Below are positions 1 through 6,985 of a stretch of DNA of 13,373 nucleotides, in pieces (within the stretch, counting starts at the first letter, position 1; every line of letters starts with the position of its first letter). Below the pieces are notes generated by a model. It had not been told where the DNA came from and did not search any database. It saw nothing but the letters and a program-made list of their open reading frames with translations. The position numbers and the translations under genes were made by a program. Source of the DNA: Candidatus Heimdallarchaeota archaeon LC_2 (GTDB taxonomy: Archaea > Asgardarchaeota > Heimdallarchaeia > Heimdallarchaeales > Kariarchaeaceae); NCBI GenBank assembly GCA_001940725.1, contig MDVR01000077.1:1-13373 (forward strand), read 5' to 3'.

Positions 1-78
1 TACTTTCCAGGAATAAATCAAAAAAATGGTGAACGGTTGCGTGAAGATTGGTTCGCGGTTATCTGGAATACTTATTGA
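1..78 (+). CDS. C-terminal end of an unidentified protein (partial, low confidence)
   Basis: Frame 1 is open from the window edge to a TGA at 76-78 and would give a 25-residue C-terminus with the segment GERLREDWFAVIWNTY. I do not recognise the family. The two other plus frames are also open nearby: frame 2 from 26 to 220, and frame 3 from 45 to 230. Frame 3 contains a related-looking segment, NIVEDWISIV, in which the EDW core recurs. That picture fits either a real C-terminus or a decayed gene, possibly a transposase end, since a conserved Glu in such a context is common in DDE transposases. The sequence to the left of the window would settle it. Confidence 0.25.
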   Translation, partial: YFPGINQKNGERLREDWFAVIWNTY

Positions 79-344
79 ATGGATCTATCTGGGTCAGCTA
101 CTTGATTCGAAGGATCTTTCCAGACAGAATGGCATTACAGCACTTCCAGGTTACTTCCCAAAGGAATATTGTAGAGGACTGGATTTCCATTGTTTTTCGA
201 TTGTTCCAATTATTTATTAGATAATTGAGAAATAAAAGTTGAAAGTATTACAAACTAGTCTAACTGTAAATCAAATCAAGTTTTACTTCAATATACCGTA
301 TGCGAAAGATAAATTGAGTTATAAGATCAGAATTCAATAATCTT

Positions 345-443
345 AAAATTACTTGCCTATAATTCGGTACCACCATAAAACGCCCGTAAAGATAGTAGAC
401 TTATTACATACTTGAAAAAAATTACTTGCTCAAAAATCGGTAC
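345..443. repeat. Pair of 26-nt imperfect direct repeats upstream of the flavin reductase gene
   Basis: Unit 1 (345-370) and unit 2 (418-443) share AAAATTACTTGC, then a variable 7-nt spacer, then TCGGTAC. The start-to-start distance is 73 nt, about seven helical turns. Two conserved blocks with a fixed-length variable spacer look like a two-part protein-binding site. Unit 2 ends about 30 nt upstream of the TATA-like box at 471-478, a position suitable for an activator or repressor. The rest of the 231-513 gap shows no convincing gene. The regulator is unknown. Confidence 0.5.
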
Positions 444-470
444 TGATGAATTTTCTGAACAGTAGATAGT

Positions 471-478
471 TTTATTAG
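471..478 (+). promoter_or_regulatory. TATA-like box for the flavin reductase gene
   Basis: The sequence tttattag lies about 40 nt upstream of the ATG at 514. This places transcription start near 500, leaving a short leader that contains the Shine-Dalgarno site. Confidence 0.35.
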
Positions 479-498
479 CTTTATCACACTAGTTAGAT

Positions 499-504
499 AA
501 GGAG
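499..504 (+). promoter_or_regulatory. Ribosome binding site of the flavin reductase gene
   Basis: AAGGAG sits 9 nt before the ATG at 514. It is one of only two clear Shine-Dalgarno sites in the window; most other genes seem to lack one. Confidence 0.6.
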
Positions 505-513
505 ATTAAAGAT

Positions 514-1140
514 ATGAAAAAGGTAATTGAACCAAAAATCCTTTATTTCGGAACACCTGTCGTCTTAATTAGCAGTCTAAATGAAGATGGCTCAACAAAT
601 TTAGCACCTATGTCATCAGCTTGGTGGTTAGGCCAAACTTGCATGTTGGGTATGAGTACGAGATCGAAAACAGTTCAGAATTTACAACGACACGGAGAAG
701 TTGTTTTAAATCTTCCATCAGCTGATTTAGTGGACAATGTAAATCAACTTGCACTAAAAACGGGTAAAAATCCAATACCTGAATATAAACAGAAAATGGG
801 TTATACATTTGAACCAGAAAAATTCGAAATTGCAGATTTCAGTGAAATTCAATCAGACATTGTCAAGCCCTCTCGTGTAAGAGAATGCCCAGTCCAGTTG
901 GAAGGCATCGTTGAGAAAATAAGTAATTTTGGTCCAGAAGATGATTTTCTTGCAAGTATCGAAATAAAAATTATTAGAGTTCATATTGATGAAGCTTTGA
1001 TAATGTGCGACACGAAGAATCACATCGATCCTGATAAATGGGACCCTCTAATAATGAGTTTTACTGAATTTTACGGGCTTCGAGAAAAATTAAGACCTTC
1101 AAGATTAGCAGAAGCATTCAGACCTCTCCTAGTAAGTTGA
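514..1140 (+). CDS. Flavin reductase-like, FMN-binding split-barrel protein
   Basis: This 208-residue protein matches the flavin reductase-like domain family (DIM6/NTAB type), which binds FMN in a split beta-barrel. Visible landmarks are the N-terminal strand YFGTPVVLISSLNEDG (11-26), the block NLAPMSSAWWLG (29-40) that lines the flavin pocket in this family, and STRSKTVQN (48-56), a typical phosphate-contact segment. Length is normal for the family. The ATG at 514 is supported by AAGGAG nine bases upstream. No NAD(P)H-binding or oxygenase partner gene is adjacent, so the physiological reaction (flavin reduction, flavin-dependent oxidoreduction or FMN binding only) cannot be chosen. It appears monocistronic, with repeats upstream that may be regulatory. 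The protein is presumably cytosolic; there is no signal peptide or membrane segment. Confidence 0.85.
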   Translation: MKKVIEPKILYFGTPVVLISSLNEDGSTNLAPMSSAWWLGQTCMLGMSTRSKTVQNLQRHGEVVLNLPSADLVDNVNQLALKTGKNPIPEYKQKMGYTFEPEKFEIADFSEIQSDIVKPSRVRECPVQLEGIVEKISNFGPEDDFLASIEIKIIRVHIDEALIMCDTKNHIDPDKWDPLIMSFTEFYGLREKLRPSRLAEAFRPLLVS

Positions 1141-1164
1141 TATCAAGAATATTGAAAAGAGGTG

Positions 1165-1171
1165 GTTTTTT
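1165..1171 (+). terminator. Possible T-tract terminator after the flavin reductase gene
   Basis: A six-T run preceded by a G-rich stretch (ggtgg) lies about 25 nt after the stop codon. Short U tracts are the usual archaeal termination signal; this one is modest. Confidence 0.3.
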
Positions 1172-1317
1172 AAAAGAATTGCAGATAATTTCCAAATTAG
1201 AATATTTTTAATCAATGGATTATCTATCTCAAATGAAACAATGATATAAGAAGAGGAAAATTTATACCCCAATGATTTAAATATGTCCTATGCGCATATT
1301 AATTCATTACAGATGAA

Positions 1318-1542
1318 TTGGAAGTTATTATTATTATCAATAATATCATCTCTGGAGGGTTATCCTTTCGATTGGGAATATTTTCAAATAGCAATGCAAT
1401 TCAACCCGTTTCCGCGTCTGCTAACCAATCTTCACATAGCCCCTATGTCATACCACCAGACTTTGGATTATTAAGATTTGATTTATTCCCCATAATTGTG
1501 CTGGGTTTGATGATTTCTACTATTATAAGAAGAAGTAAGTAG
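1318..1542 (+). pseudogene. Possible remnant: C-terminal membrane anchor of a secreted protein
   Basis: The reading frame is open from 1303 and ends in a hydrophobic segment FPIIVLGLMISTII followed by RRSK and a stop. This is the layout of a C-terminal membrane anchor of an archaeal surface protein. The only starts are weak (TTG at 1318), and no signal peptide is present, so the exported part is missing. A competing frame starts with ATG at 1283 and ends at 1474, but its product looks less protein-like. I read the segment as the leftover 3' end of a surface-protein gene, or possibly a small one-span membrane protein. The rest of 1141-1646 is AT-rich with no convincing gene. Confidence 0.25.
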
Positions 1543-1617
1543 AATTAGGACAAACGATATTCGATATTATTTAGAGATGATTTCATTGATCAAATCATTT
1601 TTGCGTGTAACTAAATC

Positions 1618-1627
1618 AAATATTTAA
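1618..1627 (+). promoter_or_regulatory. TATA-like box for the longin/roadblock-like gene
   Basis: The sequence aaatatttaa is centred about 25-30 nt upstream of the ATGs at 1647 and 1653, so the transcript would begin at or just before the start codon. A 7-bp inverted repeat (ATGATTT 1577-1583, AAATCAT 1592-1598) lies just upstream and could be an operator or the end of an earlier transcript. Confidence 0.4.
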
Positions 1628-1652
1628 TGTCAAAATTTATTGGTCGATGTAT

Positions 1653-2114
1653 ATGAAAAAAATCAGGTACCTCACAATCATTTCTCATGAAGGTACCACG
1701 ATTTATCATTATCCTTTTGTGAAAGATGATCTAGATATTAACTTATTTAGTGCTTTTTCTTCAGCTATGCTTTCGATCACAGAGGAATTGAATGATGAAT
1801 TAATTTCTATCAATATGGAGAAACAAAAAATATTCTACCAGAAGATTGTGGATGGGATTTTTGTTTTGTCGGTTGAACGAAAAGCCAACTACAATTATGT
1901 TCTAAAACGCTTAAGATTATTGAGAAAATCTGAAATAATTAAATCCCTCCTTTCGGACCTTGATATCGGTACAATGATCGATGTTAGTGAAGAACTTGAT
2001 GAGGAAATCGAGAAAATTTTTGATATATTAATTCCTGTAAAACCTCAAGATCCAGTTTTGGAAATTTCGAAAGATGTATTCTTAGAAGCCTTAAAAGGTT
2101 TGGAATCCATCTAA
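1653..2114 (+). CDS. Longin/roadblock-like small protein (putative GTPase-associated)
   Basis: The 153-residue product (155 if the ATG two codons earlier at 1647 is used) begins with a beta-strand pair reading RYLTIISHEGTTIYHYPF. It continues with a helix DINLFSAFSSAMLSITEEL and strands LISINMEKQKIFYQKIVDGIFVLSVE, then a charged helical C-terminus. The order strand, strand, long helix, three strands, helix is that of profilin-like folds such as longin and roadblock/LC7 domains. Such domains are abundant in Asgard archaea, where they are thought to work with Ras-like GTPases. I infer that function from layout alone; no catalytic motif is expected or seen. It is not in an operon with the GTPase at 11395-11940. 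The protein has no signal peptide or membrane segment. Confidence 0.45.
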   Translation: MKKIRYLTIISHEGTTIYHYPFVKDDLDINLFSAFSSAMLSITEELNDELISINMEKQKIFYQKIVDGIFVLSVERKANYNYVLKRLRLLRKSEIIKSLLSDLDIGTMIDVSEELDEEIEKIFDILIPVKPQDPVLEISKDVFLEALKGLESI

Positions 2115-2133
2115 TTACACCAAATTCAGTATT

Positions 2134-2153
2134 AATATACCTATCTGTATATT
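2134..2153 (+). repeat. 7-bp inverted repeat after the longin-like gene
   Basis: AATATAC and GTATATT flank a 6-nt loop 20 nt after the stop codon, with two further G-T pairs possible. It could stabilise the 3' end of the transcript. It lacks a following T tract, so it is not a clear terminator. Confidence 0.25.
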
Positions 2154-2285
2154 GGTAGATGAATCAATCGTAATCAAGCCCAGTCCTAAAGCATGAATAT
2201 TCTACTTAGTATTGTTTAGAATATGGATTCTAACTCTGTAATGAAAATATTGCGAATCCACGCAAACAATCTTAGATATCCAATT

Positions 2286-2765
2286 CTAAATAAATTTGCT
2301 AACAAAACTTGGTAGGTTTTTATTTACTAATTTACCGTCAAACCCTTTATAGAGACCTGGATGAGTGAAAAGAAACAAAAACAAAGTGATAAATGCTACC
2401 GACCATGGAATTATCAAATCAATTATACCCAAACCTATACCTGCCATTCCAATTGCGAACCCATTCACTGTTGCAAGTAATGCGCCTCCTCGAGACAAAG
2501 TACCCGTTAACAGACTGAAACTGGATATGATTTCTATAGATATAACAAGTAAATAGAGTAGAAACCATTGATCGATTGCAAATTCCATAATTGATTCAGG
2601 TAATATTGTTGTTCCCTCACCCATTGATATAATCCTATCTTCAAAATCCCCTTGATTAGGACCTAACCTTCGGAAAACCGTTCCAAGCCATACTAATCCA
2701 GCGATTATTCTTAATAATAAAATAAGATTTTCATTAATTGGGTTTTTGGTTTCAATAATTGGCAT
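2286..2765 (-). CDS. DoxX-like four-helix membrane protein
   Basis: The 159-residue protein has four predicted membrane spans at about 13-30, 67-88, 93-111 and 114-134. The first span is followed by a polar loop of roughly 35 residues (GPNQGDFEDRIISMGEGTT), and the last ends in FTHPGLYKGFDGKL. This layout and the LRIIAGLVWLGTVFRRL start match the DoxX/DoxD superfamily. That superfamily includes the quinone-reducing subunit of thiosulfate:quinone oxidoreductase as well as many members of unknown role. The DoxA partner is absent, so a thiosulfate oxidase role is only a possibility; the rhodanese and SufE genes are some 4 kb away. There is no Shine-Dalgarno site before the ATG at 2765. A TATA-like box lies about 35 nt upstream. 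Confidence 0.65.
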   Translation of the reverse strand: MPIIETKNPINENLILLLRIIAGLVWLGTVFRRLGPNQGDFEDRIISMGEGTTILPESIMEFAIDQWFLLYLLVISIEIISSFSLLTGTLSRGGALLATVNGFAIGMAGIGLGIIDLIIPWSVAFITLFLFLFTHPGLYKGFDGKLVNKNLPSFVSKFI

Positions 2766-2794
2766 TATATTCCAATTACTGACCTATACGGGGG

Positions 2795-2805
2795 ATTTAA
2801 TTATT
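2795..2805 (-). promoter_or_regulatory. TATA-like box for the DoxX-like gene
   Basis: On the minus strand the sequence aataattaaat is centred about 35 nt before the ATG at 2765, preceded by other AT-rich DNA. The implied leader is under 12 nt. Confidence 0.35.
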
Positions 2806-2937
2806 TGGAAGATTAATCAATCTATTTCCAATTAATTTCATAAGATAAATCGAACTTTGATTTTTTGATGACAATGAATAATTGGGCGTAATGGCTTTGA
2901 ATAGATTTTGCTCGACTCAATAATTTTAGTATTCAAC

Positions 2938-2946
2938 AAAAAAAAA
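2938..2946 (-). terminator. T-tract terminator of the tandem-HTH regulator gene
   Basis: Nine consecutive A on the plus strand give a nine-U tract in minus-strand transcripts, 75 nt after the stop codon of the regulator gene. This matches the poly-U termination signal of archaea. Confidence 0.45.
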
Positions 2947-3020
2947 GTGCTAGTTTAACATTTGTTGTTATAATATGAGTAACGGTATTGAGAAACCAAC
3001 CCGCATTTACAAAAAATATC

Positions 3021-4130
3021 TTAAGAAAACTTCTCGTTTATTTCCTTCATTGGGGTTTCAAACATATATTCATAGGAGAACTTCCAATCATTTTGCTCAA
3101 AATTAAAATTTTGTGGATAGAACCAATAGATCATTGACCCATTTTGGTTGGTGTCTAACCTGAGTGACTGAAGTGAAGGAAATGTTTCCCACAAGAGGAA
3201 AAGAAATTCATTTGATTGTTTTGGTGTCAAATTACCCCAAATTAATGCCTTATCATTTTCTAGTAGATCTAAAGCCATGCGATATGGAGGTGGGTTTTCT
3301 TTGAATAAATAATATAATAGATTTTTATCTGTCTGGGAAAGTGAATTTATCTGTACAAGAAAGGTCTCTGTTAAATCAAAGTATTCATGATTATAGTTCA
3401 ATCGGATTGTTGATACAAGTTTATTCATAACAAAATTGTAGATTCTATGTGTATCTGTTCTACTTAATTCATACTTCTGGCGTAGTTCAGTTTGCTTAAT
3501 CCCACCATTTGCTGAGATTGTTCTTAGAAAATTCAGTTTAATTGGACTCAATTCTTTGTAATCTAATGGAGTTATCCTTTGAAAATCAATATATGGCTCT
3601 TCATGAACTGAAGAAAACCAATCTTGCCAGTTGAATTTCCATAATTGATTTTCATGATCAAAATTTTGTAGATCGGGATATGTTTCTGTTCTAATACCGG
3701 TACTTGCGAATAAATCATAATCATAGATGATATTCTTTCGCATTAATAATTCATCCAAAAATAATTTAAGATTTTCTTGAGCCTCAGAGTTGTTGGGAAC
3801 ATCAAATTGCATTAAGAGTCCAAAATGTTCTCCAAAAAATCTTGATCTATAGTGGGTATAAGGATGAATATCGCAGGCTAGTTCCAATTTCTTTAGTAAT
3901 TCCATTGTCCATACTTTAGCAATGACTGACATGCGAATAAGACCAAGGGTTTCTACTTTGTATATTGCAACTGGTAATCCTATAATTCCCTCTTCAACCA
4001 TTCGATTATACCTTTTCTTCACTGTAGGCCAGGAAATATCAATCTTACTAGCTAGTTCTTTCATTGATATTAAGGGATCTGTCTGTAAAGCTTGTATAAG
4101 CTTAAAATCTTTGAATGGTATTTGTTGCAT
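3021..4130 (-). CDS. Tandem winged-helix, Lrp/AsnC-like transcriptional regulator
   Basis: The 369-residue protein starts with an Lrp-type helix-turn-helix: FKLIQALQTDPLISMKELASKIDISWPTVKKRYNRMVEEGII, residues 9-50. This is followed by an alpha/beta region (about 60-170), and then a second helix-turn-helix of the same kind at about 190-245 (LSPIKLNFLRTISANGGIKQTELRQKYELSRTDTHRIYNFVMNKL). Each half closes with a similar sequence, LWKFNWQDWF (163-172) and DWKFSYEYMF (348-357), so the gene looks like an internal duplication. Ordinary Lrp/AsnC proteins are about 150 residues with one DNA-binding domain. The ligand and targets are unknown. The gene lies 131 nt downstream of a secreted-protein gene on the same strand, and an A-T-rich possible TATA element is near 4156-4164. 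No other start would keep the first helix-turn-helix intact. Confidence 0.7.
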   Translation of the reverse strand: MQQIPFKDFKLIQALQTDPLISMKELASKIDISWPTVKKRYNRMVEEGIIGLPVAIYKVETLGLIRMSVIAKVWTMELLKKLELACDIHPYTHYRSRFFGEHFGLLMQFDVPNNSEAQENLKLFLDELLMRKNIIYDYDLFASTGIRTETYPDLQNFDHENQLWKFNWQDWFSSVHEEPYIDFQRITPLDYKELSPIKLNFLRTISANGGIKQTELRQKYELSRTDTHRIYNFVMNKLVSTIRLNYNHEYFDLTETFLVQINSLSQTDKNLLYYLFKENPPPYRMALDLLENDKALIWGNLTPKQSNEFLFLLWETFPSLQSLRLDTNQNGSMIYWFYPQNFNFEQNDWKFSYEYMFETPMKEINEKFS

Positions 4131-4261
4131 TCTCTATATTTTAATTCTGAATATGGTTAATAATGTTAAAGGTGATCGAATGGAAAACTTGATGTTTAAT
4201 GTTTGACATTTTTGGATTTATTAGGAAATTGTTATTGAATTATGCTTGAATTATTCTAGAA

Positions 4262-4738
4262 TCATAACAGAATTAATAGAGAGAGAGGATTCCCACCAGG
4301 AGTTCCCCCGGGTGGATCAAAAGTAAAATCGACCGTATCAGTTGCGTAGCCGCCTTGAAAAATTGTACCTGTAATTTGTACAGTGTACCATCCATTTTCC
4401 GTTGCATGATTGTAGAAATACATCACATAAGAAAGGTCAAAAACTGCAGTAGATAAATCATAATGATAATTATACGCTGTCTCAGATGGGAGAACTAGTG
4501 AAATGTCTAAATCATAAAAAATATCATCGAACTTGTCGCTTTCGAAATTTACTGAGAAATGACTAACTACATCATCCTCGAGACCATCAGGATCAAGAGC
4601 AGTATAATATGAATCAACAATTGTAATAGTCATAGTAATACCATTATTCTCAATTGTAGTGGTTTCCGATGCATTTGAGTTCATAAGAGAAAATGAACTC
4701 AAACATAGAATGATTAAAAACAAAGAATGAATCTTCAT
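4262..4738 (-). CDS. Small secreted protein with Gly/Pro-rich tail
   Basis: The 158-residue product has an N-terminal signal peptide: basic MKIHS, hydrophobic LFLIILCLSSFSLM, and a likely cleavage after SNAS near residue 24. The mature part is rich in Asp, Tyr and Thr with alternating strand-like patterns, including ALDPDGLEDDVVSHFSVNF and ENGWYTVQITG, which suggest an Ig-like beta-sandwich. It ends in FTFDPPGGTPGGNPLSLLILL: a Pro/Gly linker followed by only about eight hydrophobic residues. Surface proteins of this type usually finish with a full membrane span and basic residues, so the anchor looks cut short. The ATG at 4738 is preferred over the GTG one codon upstream because the TATA-like box is then 27 nt away. 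The function is unknown; the site of action is extracellular or at the cell surface. Confidence 0.55.
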   Translation of the reverse strand: MKIHSLFLIILCLSSFSLMNSNASETTTIENNGITMTITIVDSYYTALDPDGLEDDVVSHFSVNFESDKFDDIFYDLDISLVLPSETAYNYHYDLSTAVFDLSYVMYFYNHATENGWYTVQITGTIFQGGYATDTVDFTFDPPGGTPGGNPLSLLILL

Positions 4739-4760
4739 CACTGAATTGCCATGATTAATT

Positions 4761-4770
4761 GATTATAATA
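4761..4770 (-). promoter_or_regulatory. TATA-like box for the secreted-protein gene
   Basis: The plus-strand sequence gattataata reads as a TATA-like element on the minus strand, centred about 27 nt before the ATG at 4738. It implies a leaderless transcript. Confidence 0.4.
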
Positions 4771-5445
4771 CTGTTGGAACAATTAGAAAATATTTGGAAT
4801 TAAATATAGTGAATGTTTCAGAGGCCCATAATGACATGATTCACCAAATTTTAACAAGTTCCCCACCAAAATTTGTGGCTCATGTGATCTTATAATCGGA
4901 CCGCGATTGGAACAACATTCAAAAACAAATGCATTTTTTTGATTATTGTTTCGAAGAGAGAGTTACACAATATTATTGGTATATATTCATTTAATTGGCG
5001 GTATTGGGTTTATCTATATGCACTTTCTAATTACAGATTCGCAAGATCGACAGAACACGGATGTAAAATAGAATTAAGTGGCAATATAATTGCAAAATTA
5101 TTCAATGTTATTTTTAATAAATTTCTATATTATTTCAACATAATTTCTAAAAGACCCCGAATAGTAATAAAATGTTCTCCCATTTTCTGGTATTTATAAT
5201 AATTAATTCAACTGAGTAAATATTACATTAAAAGAATCAAATCTGCAATCAGACACTCACAAACAATTGACAAACTGAAATGAGTGTCTATATGTACATA
5301 GAAAATGGCTATGCTCCCAATATTTTTATGTAAAATTTGCTTTAAACCGTATTGATTGTATCAAAATCCTGATAGTCCAAGATGTCTTACAAGAATTGGA
5401 TCAAATTTCAAAGATAGAGACAATTGAATCGATTAACCAACTTTG
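4771..5445. other. Long AT-rich intergenic region without a convincing gene
   Basis: Reading frames here are short or start with weak codons and give low-complexity products; an 86-codon frame at 4939-5199 starts at TTG and has no family features. The stretch contains one 9-bp inverted repeat (AGACACTCA 5251-5259, TGAGTGTCT 5281-5289, 21-nt loop) that could be a hairpin RNA or a protein site. No tRNA, rRNA or CRISPR pattern was seen. Confidence 0.5.
5251..5289. repeat. 9-bp perfect inverted repeat
   Basis: AGACACTCA at 5251-5259 and TGAGTGTCT at 5281-5289 are perfect complements around a 21-nt loop. The element is about 220 nt upstream of the likely SDR start, with no gene around it. Confidence 0.45.
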
Positions 5446-5475
5446 ATGGACAACAAATCCCTATTATCTTCACCC

Positions 5476-5484
5476 TTAAAAATT
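5476..5484 (+). promoter_or_regulatory. TATA-like box supporting the SDR start at 5512
   Basis: The sequence ttaaaaatt, preceded by caccc, is centred about 32 nt before the ATG at 5512. No comparable element lies 25-30 nt before the earlier ATG at 5446, so this box argues for the shorter protein. Confidence 0.35.
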
Positions 5485-5511
5485 GATAACTTATTGAGAA
5501 CCAATATTACA

Positions 5512-6435
5512 ATGAAATGGAAATTTGAAAATATACCCAATTTAATTGGAAAAACCGTTATAGTTACAGGAGGCAATTCTGGGATCGGTTATGAGATTTC
5601 TAGAATGAGTGCTGCAAAGGGTGCCAGTGTAATTATTGCCACTCGAAATTTTGAAAGAGGACAAAAGGCTGTTGAATCCATACAAAGAATGCATCCGAAT
5701 ACAAAAATTGAAACAATAAAACTGGATTTAGCCAGTTTAAATTCAATAGAATCATTTGTAGAGGATTTTAAAACAAAATACTCAGAACTTCATTATTTAT
5801 TCAACAATGCTGGAATTATGGCTGTCCCCTTTTCGACAACTGAGGACGGTTTTGAGAGACAACTAGGGACAAATCATCTTGGTCATTTTGCCTTAACAGG
5901 GAGATTGCTAGATTATTTAATTCATACAACAGAAACCAGAGTTATCACAGTTAGTAGCGGGGCTCATCGTTCAGGAGAAATAAATTTTGACGACATATTA
6001 ATGGAAAACGACTATAGCAGATTTAGTGCGTATTCTCGAAGCAAATTTGCCAATATTGTATTTGCTTATGAACTACAAAGAAGGTTTGAATCAAATGGAA
6101 TTAGGTCTTTGAGCTTAGCCACTCATCCAGGATTGTCTCGAACGAACCTCGCATTTCAAGAAAATGGGATGATTTCATTTCCATTGTTTAAATTCGTGAC
6201 AAAAATAATTTTTGGTCTTATGTCACAAAGTGCAAAAATGGGGTCCTTACCGCAATTATATGCAGCATTTTCACCAGATAGCAAAGGAGGGGGATATTAT
6301 GGTCCAGGGGGATTTCGTGAGATAAGAGGATATCCCAAAGAAGTAAAGTCAATTCCAACTACCTATGATACCAATATTGCAAGTAAACTTTGGGACATTT
6401 CTGAGGAGCTTACTGGAGTTAAATACAAGTTTTAA
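5512..6435 (+). CDS. Short-chain dehydrogenase/reductase (retinol dehydrogenase-like)
   Basis: The 307-residue protein is a classical SDR with an NAD(P)-binding Rossmann fold. Seen directly: the dinucleotide motif TGGNSGIG (19-26), NNAG (98-101), the structural Asn in NHLGHF (121), Ser in VSSG (148-149), catalytic Tyr174 and Lys178 in YSRSK, and PG (206-207) after the active site. The beginning KWKFENIPNLIGKTVIVTGG and the end WDISEELTGVKY are typical of the retinol dehydrogenase / WW-domain oxidoreductase / protochlorophyllide-reductase-like branch. An arginine at TRNFERG (45-50) favours NADP. The substrate cannot be deduced. The in-frame ATG at 5446 would add 22 unconserved residues; I prefer 5512 because of family length and the TATA-like box. 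The gene converges with the SufE gene, with only 5 nt between stop codons. Confidence 0.85.
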   Translation: MKWKFENIPNLIGKTVIVTGGNSGIGYEISRMSAAKGASVIIATRNFERGQKAVESIQRMHPNTKIETIKLDLASLNSIESFVEDFKTKYSELHYLFNNAGIMAVPFSTTEDGFERQLGTNHLGHFALTGRLLDYLIHTTETRVITVSSGAHRSGEINFDDILMENDYSRFSAYSRSKFANIVFAYELQRRFESNGIRSLSLATHPGLSRTNLAFQENGMISFPLFKFVTKIIFGLMSQSAKMGSLPQLYAAFSPDSKGGGYYGPGGFREIRGYPKEVKSIPTTYDTNIASKLWDISEELTGVKYKF

Positions 6436-6440
6436 CCTGA

Positions 6441-6887
6441 TTAAATATTTTTATCAATAAATCTTAGAGCATGGTTTCTAATAACAACAATCATAGAAGT
6501 TAATCCCATATTTCTTCCCATTGAAAGATTTTTACCAAAGAAATCATAAACAATTTCTTCTCTCAACTTGGATACCGCTTCTGGTGATTCTCCTGATACT
6601 GTTTTATCAATAATTACAGCCATTGCTTTTGCTGAAATCCCTTGTGGATTGTCAACAGCGAAATGGAAATGTATTTTTCCATCATGATCTAACTCCGAAA
6701 AGATGAATGCACCGGATTCACAAGATGGTACTCGGTTTTCTTCAGGATATGGACGCGAACTGATCTTATCTGAAACTTCCTTAAATTCTTCTGAATAATA
6801 GATCAACATGTCCATACGATCATTCCTACTTTCAATTAGTTTGAATTCTTCAATCAATTCTTTTAACTTTGAAGGATAGTCATCCAT
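6441..6887 (-). CDS. sufE: SufE-like sulfur acceptor protein
   Basis: This 148-residue protein has the SufE/CsdE fold signature: an N-terminal helical region (KELIEEFKLIESRNDRMDMLIYYSEEF), then NRVPSCESGAFIF. Cys56 sits in the loop where SufE carries its persulfide-accepting cysteine (VPGCQS in the classical proteins). The central strands KIHFHFAVDNPQGISAKAMAVIIDKTVSGESPEAV and the C-terminal MGLTSMIVVIRNHAL also match. SufE takes sulfur from the cysteine desulfurase SufS and passes it to the SufBCD scaffold for iron-sulfur cluster assembly. No SufS, SufB, SufC or SufD gene is in the window. The upstream neighbour on the same strand is a rhodanese, 98 nt away, which could be an alternative sulfur donor (inference). 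A good TATA-like box 27 nt before the ATG suggests it can be transcribed alone. Confidence 0.85.
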   Translation of the reverse strand: MDDYPSKLKELIEEFKLIESRNDRMDMLIYYSEEFKEVSDKISSRPYPEENRVPSCESGAFIFSELDHDGKIHFHFAVDNPQGISAKAMAVIIDKTVSGESPEAVSKLREEIVYDFFGKNLSMGRNMGLTSMIVVIRNHALRFIDKNI

Positions 6888-6907
6888 ATTTAGATGGAAT
6901 GCGGCAT

Positions 6908-6919
6908 ATTAATATTTAG
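6908..6919 (-). promoter_or_regulatory. TATA-like box for the SufE gene
   Basis: On the minus strand ctaaatattaat is centred about 27 nt before the ATG at 6887, the spacing expected for a leaderless transcript. It lies between the SufE and rhodanese genes. Confidence 0.45.
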
Positions 6920-6985
6920 TATGTTTAGGGAGATTACAAAACTAATCAATTATAGACAAATTGATAATTATCCGATTTGCAAATA

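Noticed and set aside
608..808. Minus-strand 66-codon frame inside the flavin reductase gene
   Set aside because: Lies opposite a well-supported gene and has no family features.
3922..4206. Plus-strand 94-codon frame opposite the regulator gene
   Set aside because: A shadow of the regulator gene, starting inside its coding region.
4754..4891. Short plus-strand frame ending SSPPKFVAHVIL
   Set aside because: No ATG start at a sensible place and it overlaps the promoter of the secreted-protein gene; too little to call a gene.
4939..5199. 86-codon plus-strand frame
   Set aside because: Starts at TTG, gives an AT-driven sequence rich in Ile, Asn, Tyr and Phe, and lacks a convincing promoter or ribosome site.
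5443..5511. N-terminal extension of the short-chain dehydrogenase
   Set aside because: It adds residues not seen in the family and lacks a TATA-like box at the usual distance, whereas the start at 5512 has both family fit and a box.
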